A stretch of 13,756 bases of DNA from Conidiobolus incongruus B7586 (GCA_000697335.1 JNEM01007733.1:1-13756); one strand, 5' to 3'; shown: positions 1-8,485, counted from the first letter of the stretch. The notes: a model not told the origin generated them from the letters alone. Made by a program: numbers and translations.

Positions 1-983
1 GGATTAATTTAATTTAATCTAATATTTTGATTTGTGTTTTAGTAAAGGATTATATATAAAGATTTAAAATTCATTTATTATAATTATTTGTTATAAAAGC
101 TTAAGTTTTTAGTAATATTTCAATAAGTTTTGTTTAATAATAGCTATTCTAACTATTTTTTAAACTTTAGTTAAATTATAATATATTTATTTTATATTTT
201 TATCTATTAATTTAAATTTAAACATCAATATATATATAATACTTATAAAACTAATATTAAAGTATTTAGATAATTCTCTAACTAAAGTAAAAAAGTGTTT
301 TTCAATAAATTCTTTTACTCTATAAATAATTAAAAAAATAATAGTTAATATTAGTCTTTTAAATTTTAATAGGTTTTAAATAATATGTATTTTAATATCA
401 AAATAATTTATCTAGTAATAAATTGTTAATTTAAATAATACTTTATTATTAAAAGTTATTTGTAAATTTTAAATAATTTTAAAAGGTTTATGGTTATGTT
501 TTATTAATACCAAAATAAAAGACTTTTTATAATTATTATTTGATTTAAATAAAATAAAATTAAATAAACAATTTTAAAAAGGCAATATTTTAATCAAAAA
601 ATTATTATATATATATATAATTTAAAATATATAATTTCCTATTTATTTTATAACTATTTGTTTAATTAAAACCAATAATATGTTTGAAAAATCAGAAATT
701 AAAAAATTTCCTATTATTTCAAATTCAAGGTAATATTAAAAAACTAAGATAAAAAAATTATAAATTCTTATATTTGGTATATAATTCTACATATCATAAA
801 AATAATTAAGCTTATAATCTTATTAATCAATTGTGTAAACAAATGAGAATATATTTTAATAATCAATATATTATCAAATAACTAAAGAAGTAAAATTTAA
901 AAAAAAATATTAAAAATAATATTGAAACAATGTAAAAAAAATAGATGCTTTATTTTCTATATTGAATTAAATTCTAATATCTA
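1..983. other. AT-rich intergenic DNA, no gene seen
   Basis: This stretch is almost entirely A and T, with short A- and T-tracts and an AT dinucleotide run near 605-620. No frame on either strand has coding-like composition and I see no RNA gene. The last 60 bases lie downstream of the minus-strand gene and hold its likely polyadenylation signal. Confidence 0.6.
949..954 (-). terminator. Candidate poly(A) signal for the minus-strand gene
   Basis: TTTATT on the plus strand reads AATAAA on the minus strand, about 30 bases past the stop codon of the gene at 984-1688. The placement is good, but the hexamer is common by chance in DNA this AT-rich. Confidence 0.3.
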
Positions 984-1688
984 TTATTTAGGTAATTTTT
1001 TAGGATCAATAGAAGTTGTTTCTTCAGCTGGCTTCTCTGACGGTTTTATGTCTTTGGCTTCTTTAGCATCTTTAGAATTTTTGCTAGCAGTTTCAGATTT
1101 GGTTTCTTCAGCTGGTTTGGAAGATTTTTCTTGCTCTTCTGCAGTTCCATTGGCATTAGTATTCAATTTAGTTCCTAGATCGGATGTCTTGGATTCAGAT
1201 TCTTTAGATTCTTTAGGCTGCTCTGTCTCTTTGGGTTCTTTGGGTTCAGTTGATGCTTTGGATTCTTCAAGTTCCTTAGGTTCTTTTGGCTCCTTTGGCT
1301 CTGACGGTGATTTAGGTTCATTCGCTGTAGCTTCTTCAGTGGTAGGCTCAGATTTCGGCTTATTAATTGAAGCAGCTTGAGGTTTCGATTTTGGACCGAT
1401 ATTCAATAATTCCAACAGAGTCTGAAGTAAAGTCAATTTAGATGGTGAAGGTAATTCATTTTGTGGTACAGGTAGAGAATGGGGTGAATTGGATGCAAGA
1501 TGACCTTGGCTGAACATTACAGCTTTAGTATAGTCGGATAAGAACTTATTATAAGATATTAACGCTTGAGTTTTGAGTTGCATTTCTTTCATTTCACGCG
1601 CTTGTTCAGTTTCCAACACTGTGGTTGGAGCAGACATGACAGATTGACTAGCAATAGCGAATAGAGTGAATTTAGTAATAGAAAGCAT
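984..1688 (-). CDS. Secreted protein with acidic/basic EPK/KES-rich low-complexity tail
   Basis: The gene is not recognised. The open frame extends upstream to 1733, but the first codon there is TTG. The first ATG is at 1688, and starting there puts a clean signal peptide at residues 1-19 (hydrophobic core TKFTLFAIASQSV, cleavage likely near VMSA|PT). The product is 234 aa. Residues about 25-62 are predicted helical and rich in Glu, Lys and Gln; 64-85 are Pro/Ser-rich; 85-97 form a short Leu-rich segment (LLQTLLELL). Residues about 100-234 are a disordered-looking tail of Glu, Lys, Pro and Ser with imperfect EPK and KES repeats and one NGT glycosylation sequon. The stop is TAA, with AATAAA about 30 bases beyond. 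The opposite strand is also open here because the repeat codons lack stops in antisense; that frame is a shadow. The gene runs divergently from the rest of the cluster. The secreted call is firm and the function unknown. Confidence 0.82.
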   Translation of the reverse strand: MLSITKFTLFAIASQSVMSAPTTVLETEQAREMKEMQLKTQALISYNKFLSDYTKAVMFSQGHLASNSPHSLPVPQNELPSPSKLTLLQTLLELLNIGPKSKPQAASINKPKSEPTTEEATANEPKSPSEPKEPKEPKELEESKASTEPKEPKETEQPKESKESESKTSDLGTKLNTNANGTAEEQEKSSKPAEETKSETASKNSKDAKEAKDIKPSEKPAEETTSIDPKKLPK

Positions 1689-1735
1689 TGTATTGCAATA
1701 TTTAATGATATTGAATATATCAACAAAAATCAATA

Positions 1736-1743
1736 TATTTATA
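1736..1743 (-). promoter_or_regulatory. TATA-like box of the minus-strand gene
   Basis: TATAAATA on the minus strand lies about 48-55 bases before the ATG at 1688. The same octamer stands at nearly the same distance before the gene at 7326. Chance matches are common in this composition. Confidence 0.35.
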
Positions 1744-3629
1744 TTAAAAATAAATATTAAAATTGACTCATTTTATTAATTCGAAAAGTAAAGTAACTCT
1801 GATTTGAAAGATTCAAATAGTATTCATTAGATTAATTATACCTTCATTGATATATTTAAAACTATTATTTAAATATTATTCAAAAATAATTTTTATATAA
1901 ATTTAATGATTTGAAATGTATCAATTTTTTAAATTATAAATTTCAAGTTTGACATTTTAAGAAAATTTGTATCAAGAATATAAATTTTAATTATTTGAGT
2001 TTCAAAATTTCATACTTTCAATTTTTCTAGTTGAATCGATGGTTCTTTATTAATTTGATTTGTTTCATTAGTTACATTAAGTTATTGTTTGAGTAACTAT
2101 TGTTCTTGATGATATTATTAAAGAAAATTTGAGTATATTAGTTGTAAAGAACACCTTGTTTAATAGAATATACTGATAATATTCAATTAAAACATTATAT
2201 TAAATGTCAAAAGTATTGTATAGAGTTTGTATTAATGACATGATAGTATATTGATTCAGGGTAGTATTTTCAACGTATATAATTATCATCTGTAATGTAC
2301 ATTATTATTTATTAAATTATCAATTTTGAATTGACTAGATAAACCTTGTAGTAGTTTCTCATAAGAGATCTGAGCAAATTTTCATGCAACTTCACTTACA
2401 TTATTAAAGTCAATGAGATCAGAAATTGTTTTTAAAGATTGAGTATTAATTCAATATATTTTGAATTATATCGATATAATTGTATATGGAGGGATTACTG
2501 GATTGATCAGCTTCATCTTTTCAGTATTCATGTTTTTAATATTCAAATTGAGTGTTATTTGATTATAATCAAATATACCATATATCATTATTTGATGAAA
2601 AAATCAAGGAATCTGTAGTTAATATAAAACTTTCAAAGTAAGTGAATATAATATAATAAACAATGTTGAAAAAAGAAGTCCATAGACCTATAAATTCCTT
2701 AAATTTTACTGAAGGATACGGGAGTTAAAAGTCGAGTTTTTATATTTATATATAATATATAAAACAGAATATTTAAAATGTAATTAAATATATATTCAAT
2801 ATTTAAAGATTAAAATCACAGCAATCCAATCTTACCCATAATATTATTATTTTTAAGATGATAGGAATAATATTAATATATCAAATTCTATATTGGGTCT
2901 TATATAAAAATGTATTATAGTAATTTAAAATGATTGCAAAATTTACTAAGATGAGTGTAAAATTTTATAGAATGATTTTGTTCACAATATTATCCCATAT
3001 AAAGTGCGATTAATTTAATAATTTTGAGGATTCGAATTGAAATTGAATTTTCGATAGTATTTGAACTTAATTAACTGATAGTTTTATGTTAGAATCATTT
3101 CTAAAATTTCAATATAATTAAATATTCTTGTAATTATTATAATTTATCTAATTTGATTATTTTTGATACAGCAATAAATATTGATATCATTGATATATTG
3201 ACCAGACACAAAATGAAAAAAATATGGCATTAGAATTAATTTGATGTTTGTTCAATTTTATTAAGAATTGCCAAATATGGACGATATGTTAAGGAATTAT
3301 TTAAATCCTATTCTATAGACAATAATATAGCTTACATTTTGGCCTTTTGTTCGCTACTTTGACTCAATATTTTATGATTGTTCGAAATTTTATGTTAATA
3401 ATTTTCAAAAATTTTCATAAAAATTCAGCATATTATGTTTGTTAAATAATCATTAATTATTATTAATATATAAGCAAGCATATTTAATGGCTAATTTGAT
3501 AACGATATATATTCAACTTTATATCAATTATTGCAATTTAAATTTATATATTTTTGAAGTCTCAGTTTGGAATTAAAACAGACTGTGTTAAGACAATGAA
3601 TTAGCCATGTTTCTTCATTCGAAAATTGA
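1744..3629. other. Long divergent intergenic region
   Basis: About 2 kb separate the start of the minus-strand gene from that of the repeat-protein gene. The DNA is somewhat less AT-rich than 1-900. It holds several short stop-interrupted open stretches, for example plus 3240-3362 (40 open codons) and a minus-strand stretch around 2590-2745. None has a convincing start, product or family match. They may be decayed coding sequence or chance. No RNA gene was recognised. Confidence 0.45.
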
Positions 3630-3636
3630 TATAAAA
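3630..3636 (+). promoter_or_regulatory. TATA-like box of the repeat-protein gene
   Basis: TATAAAA lies about 66 bases before the ATG at 3702, matching the general placement of TATA-like sequences before the other genes here. Only position and sequence support it. Confidence 0.35.
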
Positions 3637-3701
3637 TGTTATCATAAGAAATAAGGATAGAACAGAGAAAATTGATCAGGATCAATTATTCATTTTACAA
3701 G

Positions 3702-5996
3702 ATGAAGTTGTATTCTACAACTTTACTCTTGTTGTTTCCTATTTTCATTCAATGCAGTGAACCAATAAAACCACATCTTCCAGAAAATCCACAATTACCT
3801 GAAAAACCATTTCCCATATTTTCAAATATAGCAAATGCATTTAGTACATTGACAGATGGTATCTTGACAGTTATTGAATATGGTACTGGAAAGCATACAG
3901 GATTAGTACCCAGTGTAATGGAGGGAGGAGGAGGAGGAGATGAAGAAAGCCGAGGGGAAATTTCTCAGCAGAAATTAGTTTGCCCCAAAGGAACTCTCAC
4001 TGTTCCTGGATTACCTGGACAACCATCTTGGGTTTGTACTTGGATACCACCTTGTCCGCCAGGAACTACTCAAATACCAGGAGCACCAGGACAGCCGCCG
4101 AGTATTTGTGCTATTCTCCCACCATGTAAAGCACCATTTCTCCAAGTTCCTGGGGGAACCGGTCAACCACCTTCAATATGTGTACCGCCACCGCCACAAC
4201 CACCATCAATCACATGTCCGCCAGGATCATTTTTCGTAGCCGGACCACCACCAAGTTGTTCAACTCCACCGCCATTACCACCAACTCCAACTCCGACTCC
4301 AACTCCAGGTCAATGTCCACCAGGAATGATATGTGTTTCTGGGCCACCGGGAGGACCACCTAATATTTGTGTCTATGTCCCACCTTGTCCTAAAGGAACA
4401 GTTCAAGCTCCAGGATTCCCAGGAGGACCACCCCAAATCTGCGTACATGTTCCACCCTGTCCAACTGGTTATATTCAAATCCCTGGTCCTTCAGGAGGAC
4501 CTCAGAAAATCTGTGTACTTTTGCCTTCAGATAAATGTCCACCTGGTACGAAACCTAATCCTTCTGGAAATCCTCCGTGTATCCCAGATGTCCCGCCAGC
4601 TCAATGCCCATCAGGGATGATTTCAATTCCAGGACCATCTGGGGGACCACCAGCCGTTTGTATTTGGATTCCACCTTGCCCACCTGGAACTATTCAAGTT
4701 CCGGGATTGCCAGGAGGTCCGCCAAATATTTGTGTGTATGCTCCACCTTGCCCACCTGGAACTACTCAAATCCAAGGACCTCAAGGAGGACCACCAACTT
4801 TTTGTGGTGTTATACCTCCACTTATGTGTCCACCTGGTACGAAGCCTAATCCTTCAGGAAATCCTCCTTGTTTACCGGATAAGCCACCAAGTCTATGTCC
4901 ACCAAATATGGTGCCAATTCCAGGATTACCTGGAGGACCAGCAACCATATGTGTTTGGACACCACCTTGTCCTGAGGGAATGACAGAAGTTTCAGGATTA
5001 CCAGGAGGACCACCAAGTGTTTGTGTGTATGTTCCACCGTGTCCACCTGGATCTACTGAAACCCAAGGGCCTTCAGGAGGACCACCGAAAATTTGTGTAG
5101 TTGTACCACCGCTCAATTGTCCAGCTGGTTTGAGTCCTAATCCCACAGGAAATCCACCTTGTATTAACCTTCGGCCACTATTGCCATGTCCGCCAGGAAT
5201 GACTTCGGTTCCTGGTATTATAAATGTATCAAGTAACTTCTGTATTTGGACACCTCCTTGTCCAAAAGGAGCGATTGAAGTTCCAGGGTTCCCGGGAGGT
5301 CCACCAAGGAGCTGTGTTTATCCCCCACCTTGCCCACCTGGGACATTCCCGACTCCAGGACATCTAGGAGGACCACCTGATGTTTGTGTCATCTTACCTC
5401 CACTTATATGTCCTCCAGGTACAAGTCCCAATCCTGAAAGAAGTCCACCTTGTATTATAGATAGGCCGCCAGTTACATGTCCAGTAGGAATGATCTCAAG
5501 CCCTGGAAATCCAGGAGGACCACCTGATATTTGTATATGGGCACCTCCTTGCCCTCCTGGAACAACATCTGCTCCAGGATACCCAGGAGGACCACCCAAG
5601 ATTTGTGTCTATCTTCCACCTTGTCCAGATGGAACCCATGAACTCCCGGGTTCTCCAGGAGGACCGCCTAAGATTTGTGCAGTTGTACCACCGCTCGACT
5701 GTCCATATGGAACAATTCCAAATCCTTTAGGAAATCCCCCTTGTGAACCGGCGCCTCCACCCGGAAGATGTCCATTTATGATGATTGAAATTCCAGGTGG
5801 ACCAGGACAGCCTCCAGAGATGTGTGTCTACCCTCCACCGTGTCCAGCAGGATTTGTTCAAATCCCTGGCGTACCAGGACAACCACCCTACTTGTGTGTG
5901 TGTTTGGCTCCATGTCCTCCAGGAGAAGTAGAAGTTGCAGGAGGAGTTGGTCAGCCACCACGATTCTGTATTACTCCACCTGCCAAGCTTGACTAG
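3702..5996 (+). CDS. Secreted Cys/Pro/Gly-rich protein built of 97-residue superrepeats
   Basis: This is a 764-aa secreted repeat protein, not recognised as a named family. The frame is open from 3672, but that codon is TTG; the ATG at 3702 gives a good signal peptide at residues 1-18 (LYSTTLLLLFPIFIQ core). Residues 19-93 are a unique head: Pro-rich linker (LPENPQLPEKP), Phe-rich amphipathic segment (FPIFSNIANAFSTL), then a five-Gly, acidic hinge. From Cys94 to the end are 27 modules of about 24 residues, each opening with CP-x-G or a variant and carrying two cysteines. They fall into a four-module order (A-B-C-D) repeated seven times, the last lacking D. There is no membrane anchor or GPI-like tail. 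The stop is TAG and AATAAA occurs about 200 bases on. Dense paired cysteines and Pro/Gly suggest a disulfide-linked extracellular structural protein such as a wall, coat or silk component. Apicomplexan oocyst wall proteins also use recurring CPxG-type cysteine modules, but homology is unproven. Confidence 0.9.
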   Translation: MKLYSTTLLLLFPIFIQCSEPIKPHLPENPQLPEKPFPIFSNIANAFSTLTDGILTVIEYGTGKHTGLVPSVMEGGGGGDEESRGEISQQKLVCPKGTLTVPGLPGQPSWVCTWIPPCPPGTTQIPGAPGQPPSICAILPPCKAPFLQVPGGTGQPPSICVPPPPQPPSITCPPGSFFVAGPPPSCSTPPPLPPTPTPTPTPGQCPPGMICVSGPPGGPPNICVYVPPCPKGTVQAPGFPGGPPQICVHVPPCPTGYIQIPGPSGGPQKICVLLPSDKCPPGTKPNPSGNPPCIPDVPPAQCPSGMISIPGPSGGPPAVCIWIPPCPPGTIQVPGLPGGPPNICVYAPPCPPGTTQIQGPQGGPPTFCGVIPPLMCPPGTKPNPSGNPPCLPDKPPSLCPPNMVPIPGLPGGPATICVWTPPCPEGMTEVSGLPGGPPSVCVYVPPCPPGSTETQGPSGGPPKICVVVPPLNCPAGLSPNPTGNPPCINLRPLLPCPPGMTSVPGIINVSSNFCIWTPPCPKGAIEVPGFPGGPPRSCVYPPPCPPGTFPTPGHLGGPPDVCVILPPLICPPGTSPNPERSPPCIIDRPPVTCPVGMISSPGNPGGPPDICIWAPPCPPGTTSAPGYPGGPPKICVYLPPCPDGTHELPGSPGGPPKICAVVPPLDCPYGTIPNPLGNPPCEPAPPPGRCPFMMIEIPGGPGQPPEMCVYPPPCPAGFVQIPGVPGQPPYLCVCLAPCPPGEVEVAGGVGQPPRFCITPPAKLD
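3920..3940 (+). repeat. GGA-repeat polypurine tract encoding a Gly hinge
   Basis: This is a pure purine run of GGA/GGG triplets encoding Gly75-Gly79 of the repeat protein, followed by Asp-Glu-Glu. It sits between the unique head and the cysteine array, so it marks the junction of the two parts. It is slippage-prone. Confidence 0.7.
3981..5993 (+). repeat. Hierarchical tandem array: seven superunits of Cys modules
   Basis: Superunits start at the Cys codons at 3981, 4314, 4605, 4896, 5187, 5478 and 5769. The five inner ones are each exactly 291 bases (97 residues). The first is longer (111 residues, with a PTPTPTPTP insertion) and the last shorter (75 residues, no D module). In inner units the cysteine gaps are 17-5-17-5-17-7-13-8. 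Module types are A (often CP-x-GM and C-x-W-x-PP), B (ends CVY-x-PP), C (ends with PP plus two residues) and D (PNP-x-GNPPC). Modules A-C carry GGPP-type motifs inside the array but GQP or GQPP in the first and last superunits. D modules of units 1 and 2 are nearly identical in DNA, suggesting recent copying or conversion. Confidence 0.95.
4276..4308 (+). repeat. Short CCAACT-type repeat encoding a Pro-Thr hinge
   Basis: Tandem Pro-Thr codon pairs (CCAACT with one CCGACT variant) encode the PTPTPTPTP stretch in the D module of the first superunit. This explains most of that unit's extra length and may act as a flexible spacer. Confidence 0.7.
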
Positions 5997-6193
5997 TTCT
6001 GAAATAATAGGAAGAAGATTACTTTCATCATTATTATTAAATTCTTATAAAAAGATGTTGAAATGTTGTTATGGCTAAGAATGGAATGATAAATGATATA
6101 AGATGAATAAGACAAGACTTAACTAAACATTTAGCACCAAATTGAATTTATTAATTTAAATGACAATTTTATAAAATATAATAAAACTCTATA

Positions 6194-6199
6194 AATAAA
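6194..6199 (+). terminator. Candidate poly(A) signal after the repeat-protein gene
   Basis: AATAAA lies about 200 bases past the TAG stop, with another copy at 6180-6185. The hexamer is common in this composition. Confidence 0.25.
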
Positions 6200-6404
6200 A
6201 CAATTATTTGAATTTTATATTATATTTTATAATATATCCTTATTTAATTCTATTAAAAAAATCTTACATATATGAATTTTTATCAACATTTGTATTCTAA
6301 TCTTTTATCAGCATATATAGAATAGATATTAATTTTATAAATTATTCATATTGAATGTTCAAGGTTGAATCTTTTGCTAATTAAGACATCAATAATAATC
6401 AACA

Positions 6405-6506
6405 ATGCTAATAGCCATCGTAATATTAATAACCCTCAACTTCTCTTCATTAGCTGAATTCTATAATGAGTTTGATAATTTTTCAACTTTAATGCTAATA
6501 TCTTGA
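6405..6506 (+). CDS. Possible 33-aa secreted peptide or gene fragment
   Basis: An ATG opens a 33-codon frame. Its first 17 residues form a signal-peptide-like segment (hydrophobic run LIAIVILITL, then SSLA before a possible cut), followed by a short Phe-rich part (EFYNEFDNFSTLM) and TGA. The first half uses codons such as GCC, ATC, ACC, CTC, AAC and TTC, less AT-biased than the surrounding DNA. The Phe-rich piece recalls the amphipathic segments after the signal peptides of the genes at 3702 and 8486, so it could be a very small member, a truncated copy, or a first exon. AT-rich DNA readily yields short hydrophobic frames by chance, so it stays tentative. Confidence 0.3.
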   Translation: MLIAIVILITLNFSSLAEFYNEFDNFSTLMLIS

Positions 6507-7244
6507 ATAATATATATTATATAATAAAGTATTATACTTTAAAAAATAGAGTTAATATTTATAAATATTCAAATGATTTGATTTTTGAAATTATTATCAG
6601 TTTTTTAGAAAAAAAAATTTCGGGATATTTAAAAATAAATTAACGATAAAATTTTTTTTAAAATTCTAATATTGTATATAAATTTAATACTTTAATATGT
6701 TAAATCAATTAAATTCTTATTGCCATTAAAATGATTTATTGTTATAGATATAATTAAATTAATTTTAGTAAAATTTAGATTTTTGATTGACAATTGTTTG
6801 TAAAAAATGGCTGATGTAACTAAAGAATCCAACTGAATCTAAAATATGCCCAATAATTTATTAGGTAATCTTTTAAAGCTTAGGAATTATAAATTAATTT
6901 TAACAATAAATTCAATATAAAAAATTATTAGCTAAAATATACATCGATTCTATATTGAAATACCCGTTTTAATATCTTTATTGGTTTTATTCTAAAAATT
7001 GAATATATAGAAATTTCATATGATTTAAGTATATGATGGATTTTAAATATCTTTGAATAGTTTGGTGTACAATATTAGTATATTGAAAATGGCATATTAA
7101 ATATTATTGTAATAAAAATAAGTGGTAATACAATATCGTGTCAATATCACTATTAATAAAAGAAAATTCTCAAAAAAAAATAAATTTTGCTAAAATTTTG
7201 AAATCAAAGTGTCAATTCTAAATTTTTTGAAATATTGGCCATAA

Positions 7245-7268
7245 ATTATTATTATTATTATTATTATT
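7245..7268 (+). repeat. (ATT)8 microsatellite upstream of a secreted-protein gene
   Basis: Eight perfect ATT triplets end just six bases before the TATA-like box of the gene at 7326. Length changes would alter promoter spacing upstream of the TATA box. Confidence 0.9.
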
Positions 7269-7274
7269 GAAATT

Positions 7275-7282
7275 TATAAATA
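7275..7282 (+). promoter_or_regulatory. TATA-like box of the 90-aa secreted protein gene
   Basis: TATAAATA lies 44-51 bases before the ATG at 7326, the same octamer and distance as for the minus-strand gene at 984-1688. Confidence 0.4.
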
Positions 7283-7325
7283 AACCAAATTGAATAGAAT
7301 TCAATTTATTTGATATTTTTTAACG

Positions 7326-7598
7326 ATGAAATTGCTATCTGCTTCCATTGTTATACTACTTGCAAGTCATCTCGGAGCAGCACCTCCCAATCAACCAAGT
7401 GTTCCTTTTATAGATGTAGTTGAAGGAACTGTCAAGGATGGATTTAATGAAATGGGAAAATTTTTTAATATTTTTAAAGATGTTGGAGATATATGGGTGA
7501 ATTCCATCAAAGTATTGGCTGGAATGGAAAGTTATGAAAGGCTTAAAGAGAATAACTTTGGGGTGGGTCCTGATCATGGTGGTAATGGTAATCAGTGA
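7326..7598 (+). CDS. Small secreted protein, 90 aa, Phe-rich helical segment
   Basis: The gene is not recognised. ATG at 7326 opens a signal peptide at residues 1-18 or 19 (MKLLSASIVILLASHLGA|APP). Then come a Pro-rich linker (APPNQPSVPF), an amphipathic, probably helical segment at about 28-65 (motifs GFNEMGKFFNIF and DIWVNSIKVL), and a Gly/Asn-rich end. There are no cysteines. The plan of signal peptide, Pro-rich linker and Phe-rich helix matches the genes at 3702 and 8486. The frame ends at TGA, but the same frame continues for 22 plausible codons (rich in Asn, Pro, Lys and Glu) to the next stop, so the protein may once have been longer. A GTG...TAG stretch of 18 bases spans this TGA and is a multiple of three, but it is too short and poorly matched to be called an intron. 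AATAAA occurs at 7766. Probable secreted paralogue of its neighbours; function unknown. Confidence 0.8.
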   Translation: MKLLSASIVILLASHLGAAPPNQPSVPFIDVVEGTVKDGFNEMGKFFNIFKDVGDIWVNSIKVLAGMESYERLKENNFGVGPDHGGNGNQ

Positions 7599-8386
7599 AA
7601 TCCTAATCCTAGTGAAAAGGGGAAAATCATGGCCAGGTTTCAGATAGCGACATATCAGCACTTATGAGCTATTGGTTGCAATCCCAACAAAATTAATGAC
7701 AAGTAATGCTGATATAATTTTACGTGATAGGTTAATGATGTTTATATCATTAATCATTCTGTTTTAATAAAAATTGTAATAATTTATGGACTATTATTCC
7801 TGATATATTTAAATATCCATAGTACTCATCATGCTTCAGTATTAAAATTTATTCTTAATTACCAATATATAGAAAAATATAGTTAACAACAGTATTTATA
7901 TTATTGAATTTGCTACAACTTCCAAACAAAATATATTTGATCAACAATATAAATCAGAATTATTCTGAAGCTTGTAATTATTTGATCTTTTAAATTATAT
8001 TTGAATCAAATTAAAAAGGTAGATAATAGTAGTTTATTATTAATTATACTTACAAAAGTTATGTTAGTTCAAATGCTATTTATTTTTAACCTTATTATAT
8101 AACATTTTGAAATTATTCAATCATAATTTTTTTGTTCTAAAATTACTAATAAATTATCATTTCAAATAAAAGAGATTTTGAATATGTAATATGGAAATAT
8201 GATACAAGTTCTTTAATAAGTATTTGAATTTTTCTATTTTTATCAAATCAATATTCAATAACTAAAAAGACGTCAAAGAGTAGGTATGATGTAAAAAAAT
8301 ATCATAAATTATTTGTTATTGAATTCAAGCTGCTTCAAACTACTACACTTATTGATTTTATGTTAAATTGGCAGTATTACAAATTG
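7599..8386. other. Intergenic DNA; first part looks like former coding sequence
   Basis: Bases 7599-7667 continue the frame of the upstream gene with coding-like composition up to another TGA. The rest is AT-rich with no gene seen. Confidence 0.45.
7766..7771 (+). terminator. Candidate poly(A) signal after the 90-aa gene
   Basis: AATAAA lies about 168 bases past the stop. Support is positional only. Confidence 0.25.
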
Positions 8387-8393
8387 TATAAAA
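8387..8393 (+). promoter_or_regulatory. TATA-like box of the 170-aa secreted protein gene
   Basis: TATAAAA lies about 95 bases before the ATG at 8486, preceded by slightly GC-richer sequence. Chance occurrence is possible. Confidence 0.3.
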
Positions 8394-8485
8394 ATTGAAT
8401 GATTATTCTATAGTTATTAAATTTTTTATTTATTACTTAGTTCCTTTATTCATATCATCAGAGTATTTTGTTTTTACCTTTTAAA

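Larger units (their letters stand above)
5997..7274. other. AT-rich intergenic DNA with one possible small gene
   Basis: After the repeat-protein gene come an AT-rich 3' region with AATAAA hexamers and then about 1.1 kb with little coding character. The exception is a small secretory-type frame at 6405-6506, listed separately. The stretch at 6950-7130 is slightly richer in G+C, but all frames are broken by many stops and no family could be named. Confidence 0.5.

Noticed and set aside
2590-2745. A minus-strand open stretch with protein-like composition
   Set aside because: The stretch is short, has no start and shows only a vague resemblance to known proteins, too weak to assign to any gene or element.
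3240-3362. A 40-codon open stretch (contains AKYGRYVKELFKSY) in the divergent intergenic region
   Set aside because: It has no ATG start or recognised family, and open runs of this length are expected by chance several times in six frames of a window this size.
3672-3701. Ten extra N-terminal residues on the repeat protein
   Set aside because: The upstream codon is TTG, not ATG. The ATG at 3702 gives a proper signal peptide. The same reasoning moved the starts of the genes at 984-1688 and 8486-8998.
4178-5961. Several open frames in other frames and on the minus strand inside the repeat-protein gene, including Gly/Pro-rich antisense frames
   Set aside because: Pro and Gly codons are complementary (CCN/GGN), so a Pro-Gly repeat gene leaves Gly-Pro-rich antisense frames open. 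None has an independent start, signal peptide or codon signature.
7595-7612. An 18-base GTG...TAG stretch that could be removed as an in-frame mini-intron past the TGA of the 90-aa gene
   Set aside because: It is far shorter than normal spliceosomal introns and has a poor donor. No other gene here shows similar introns.
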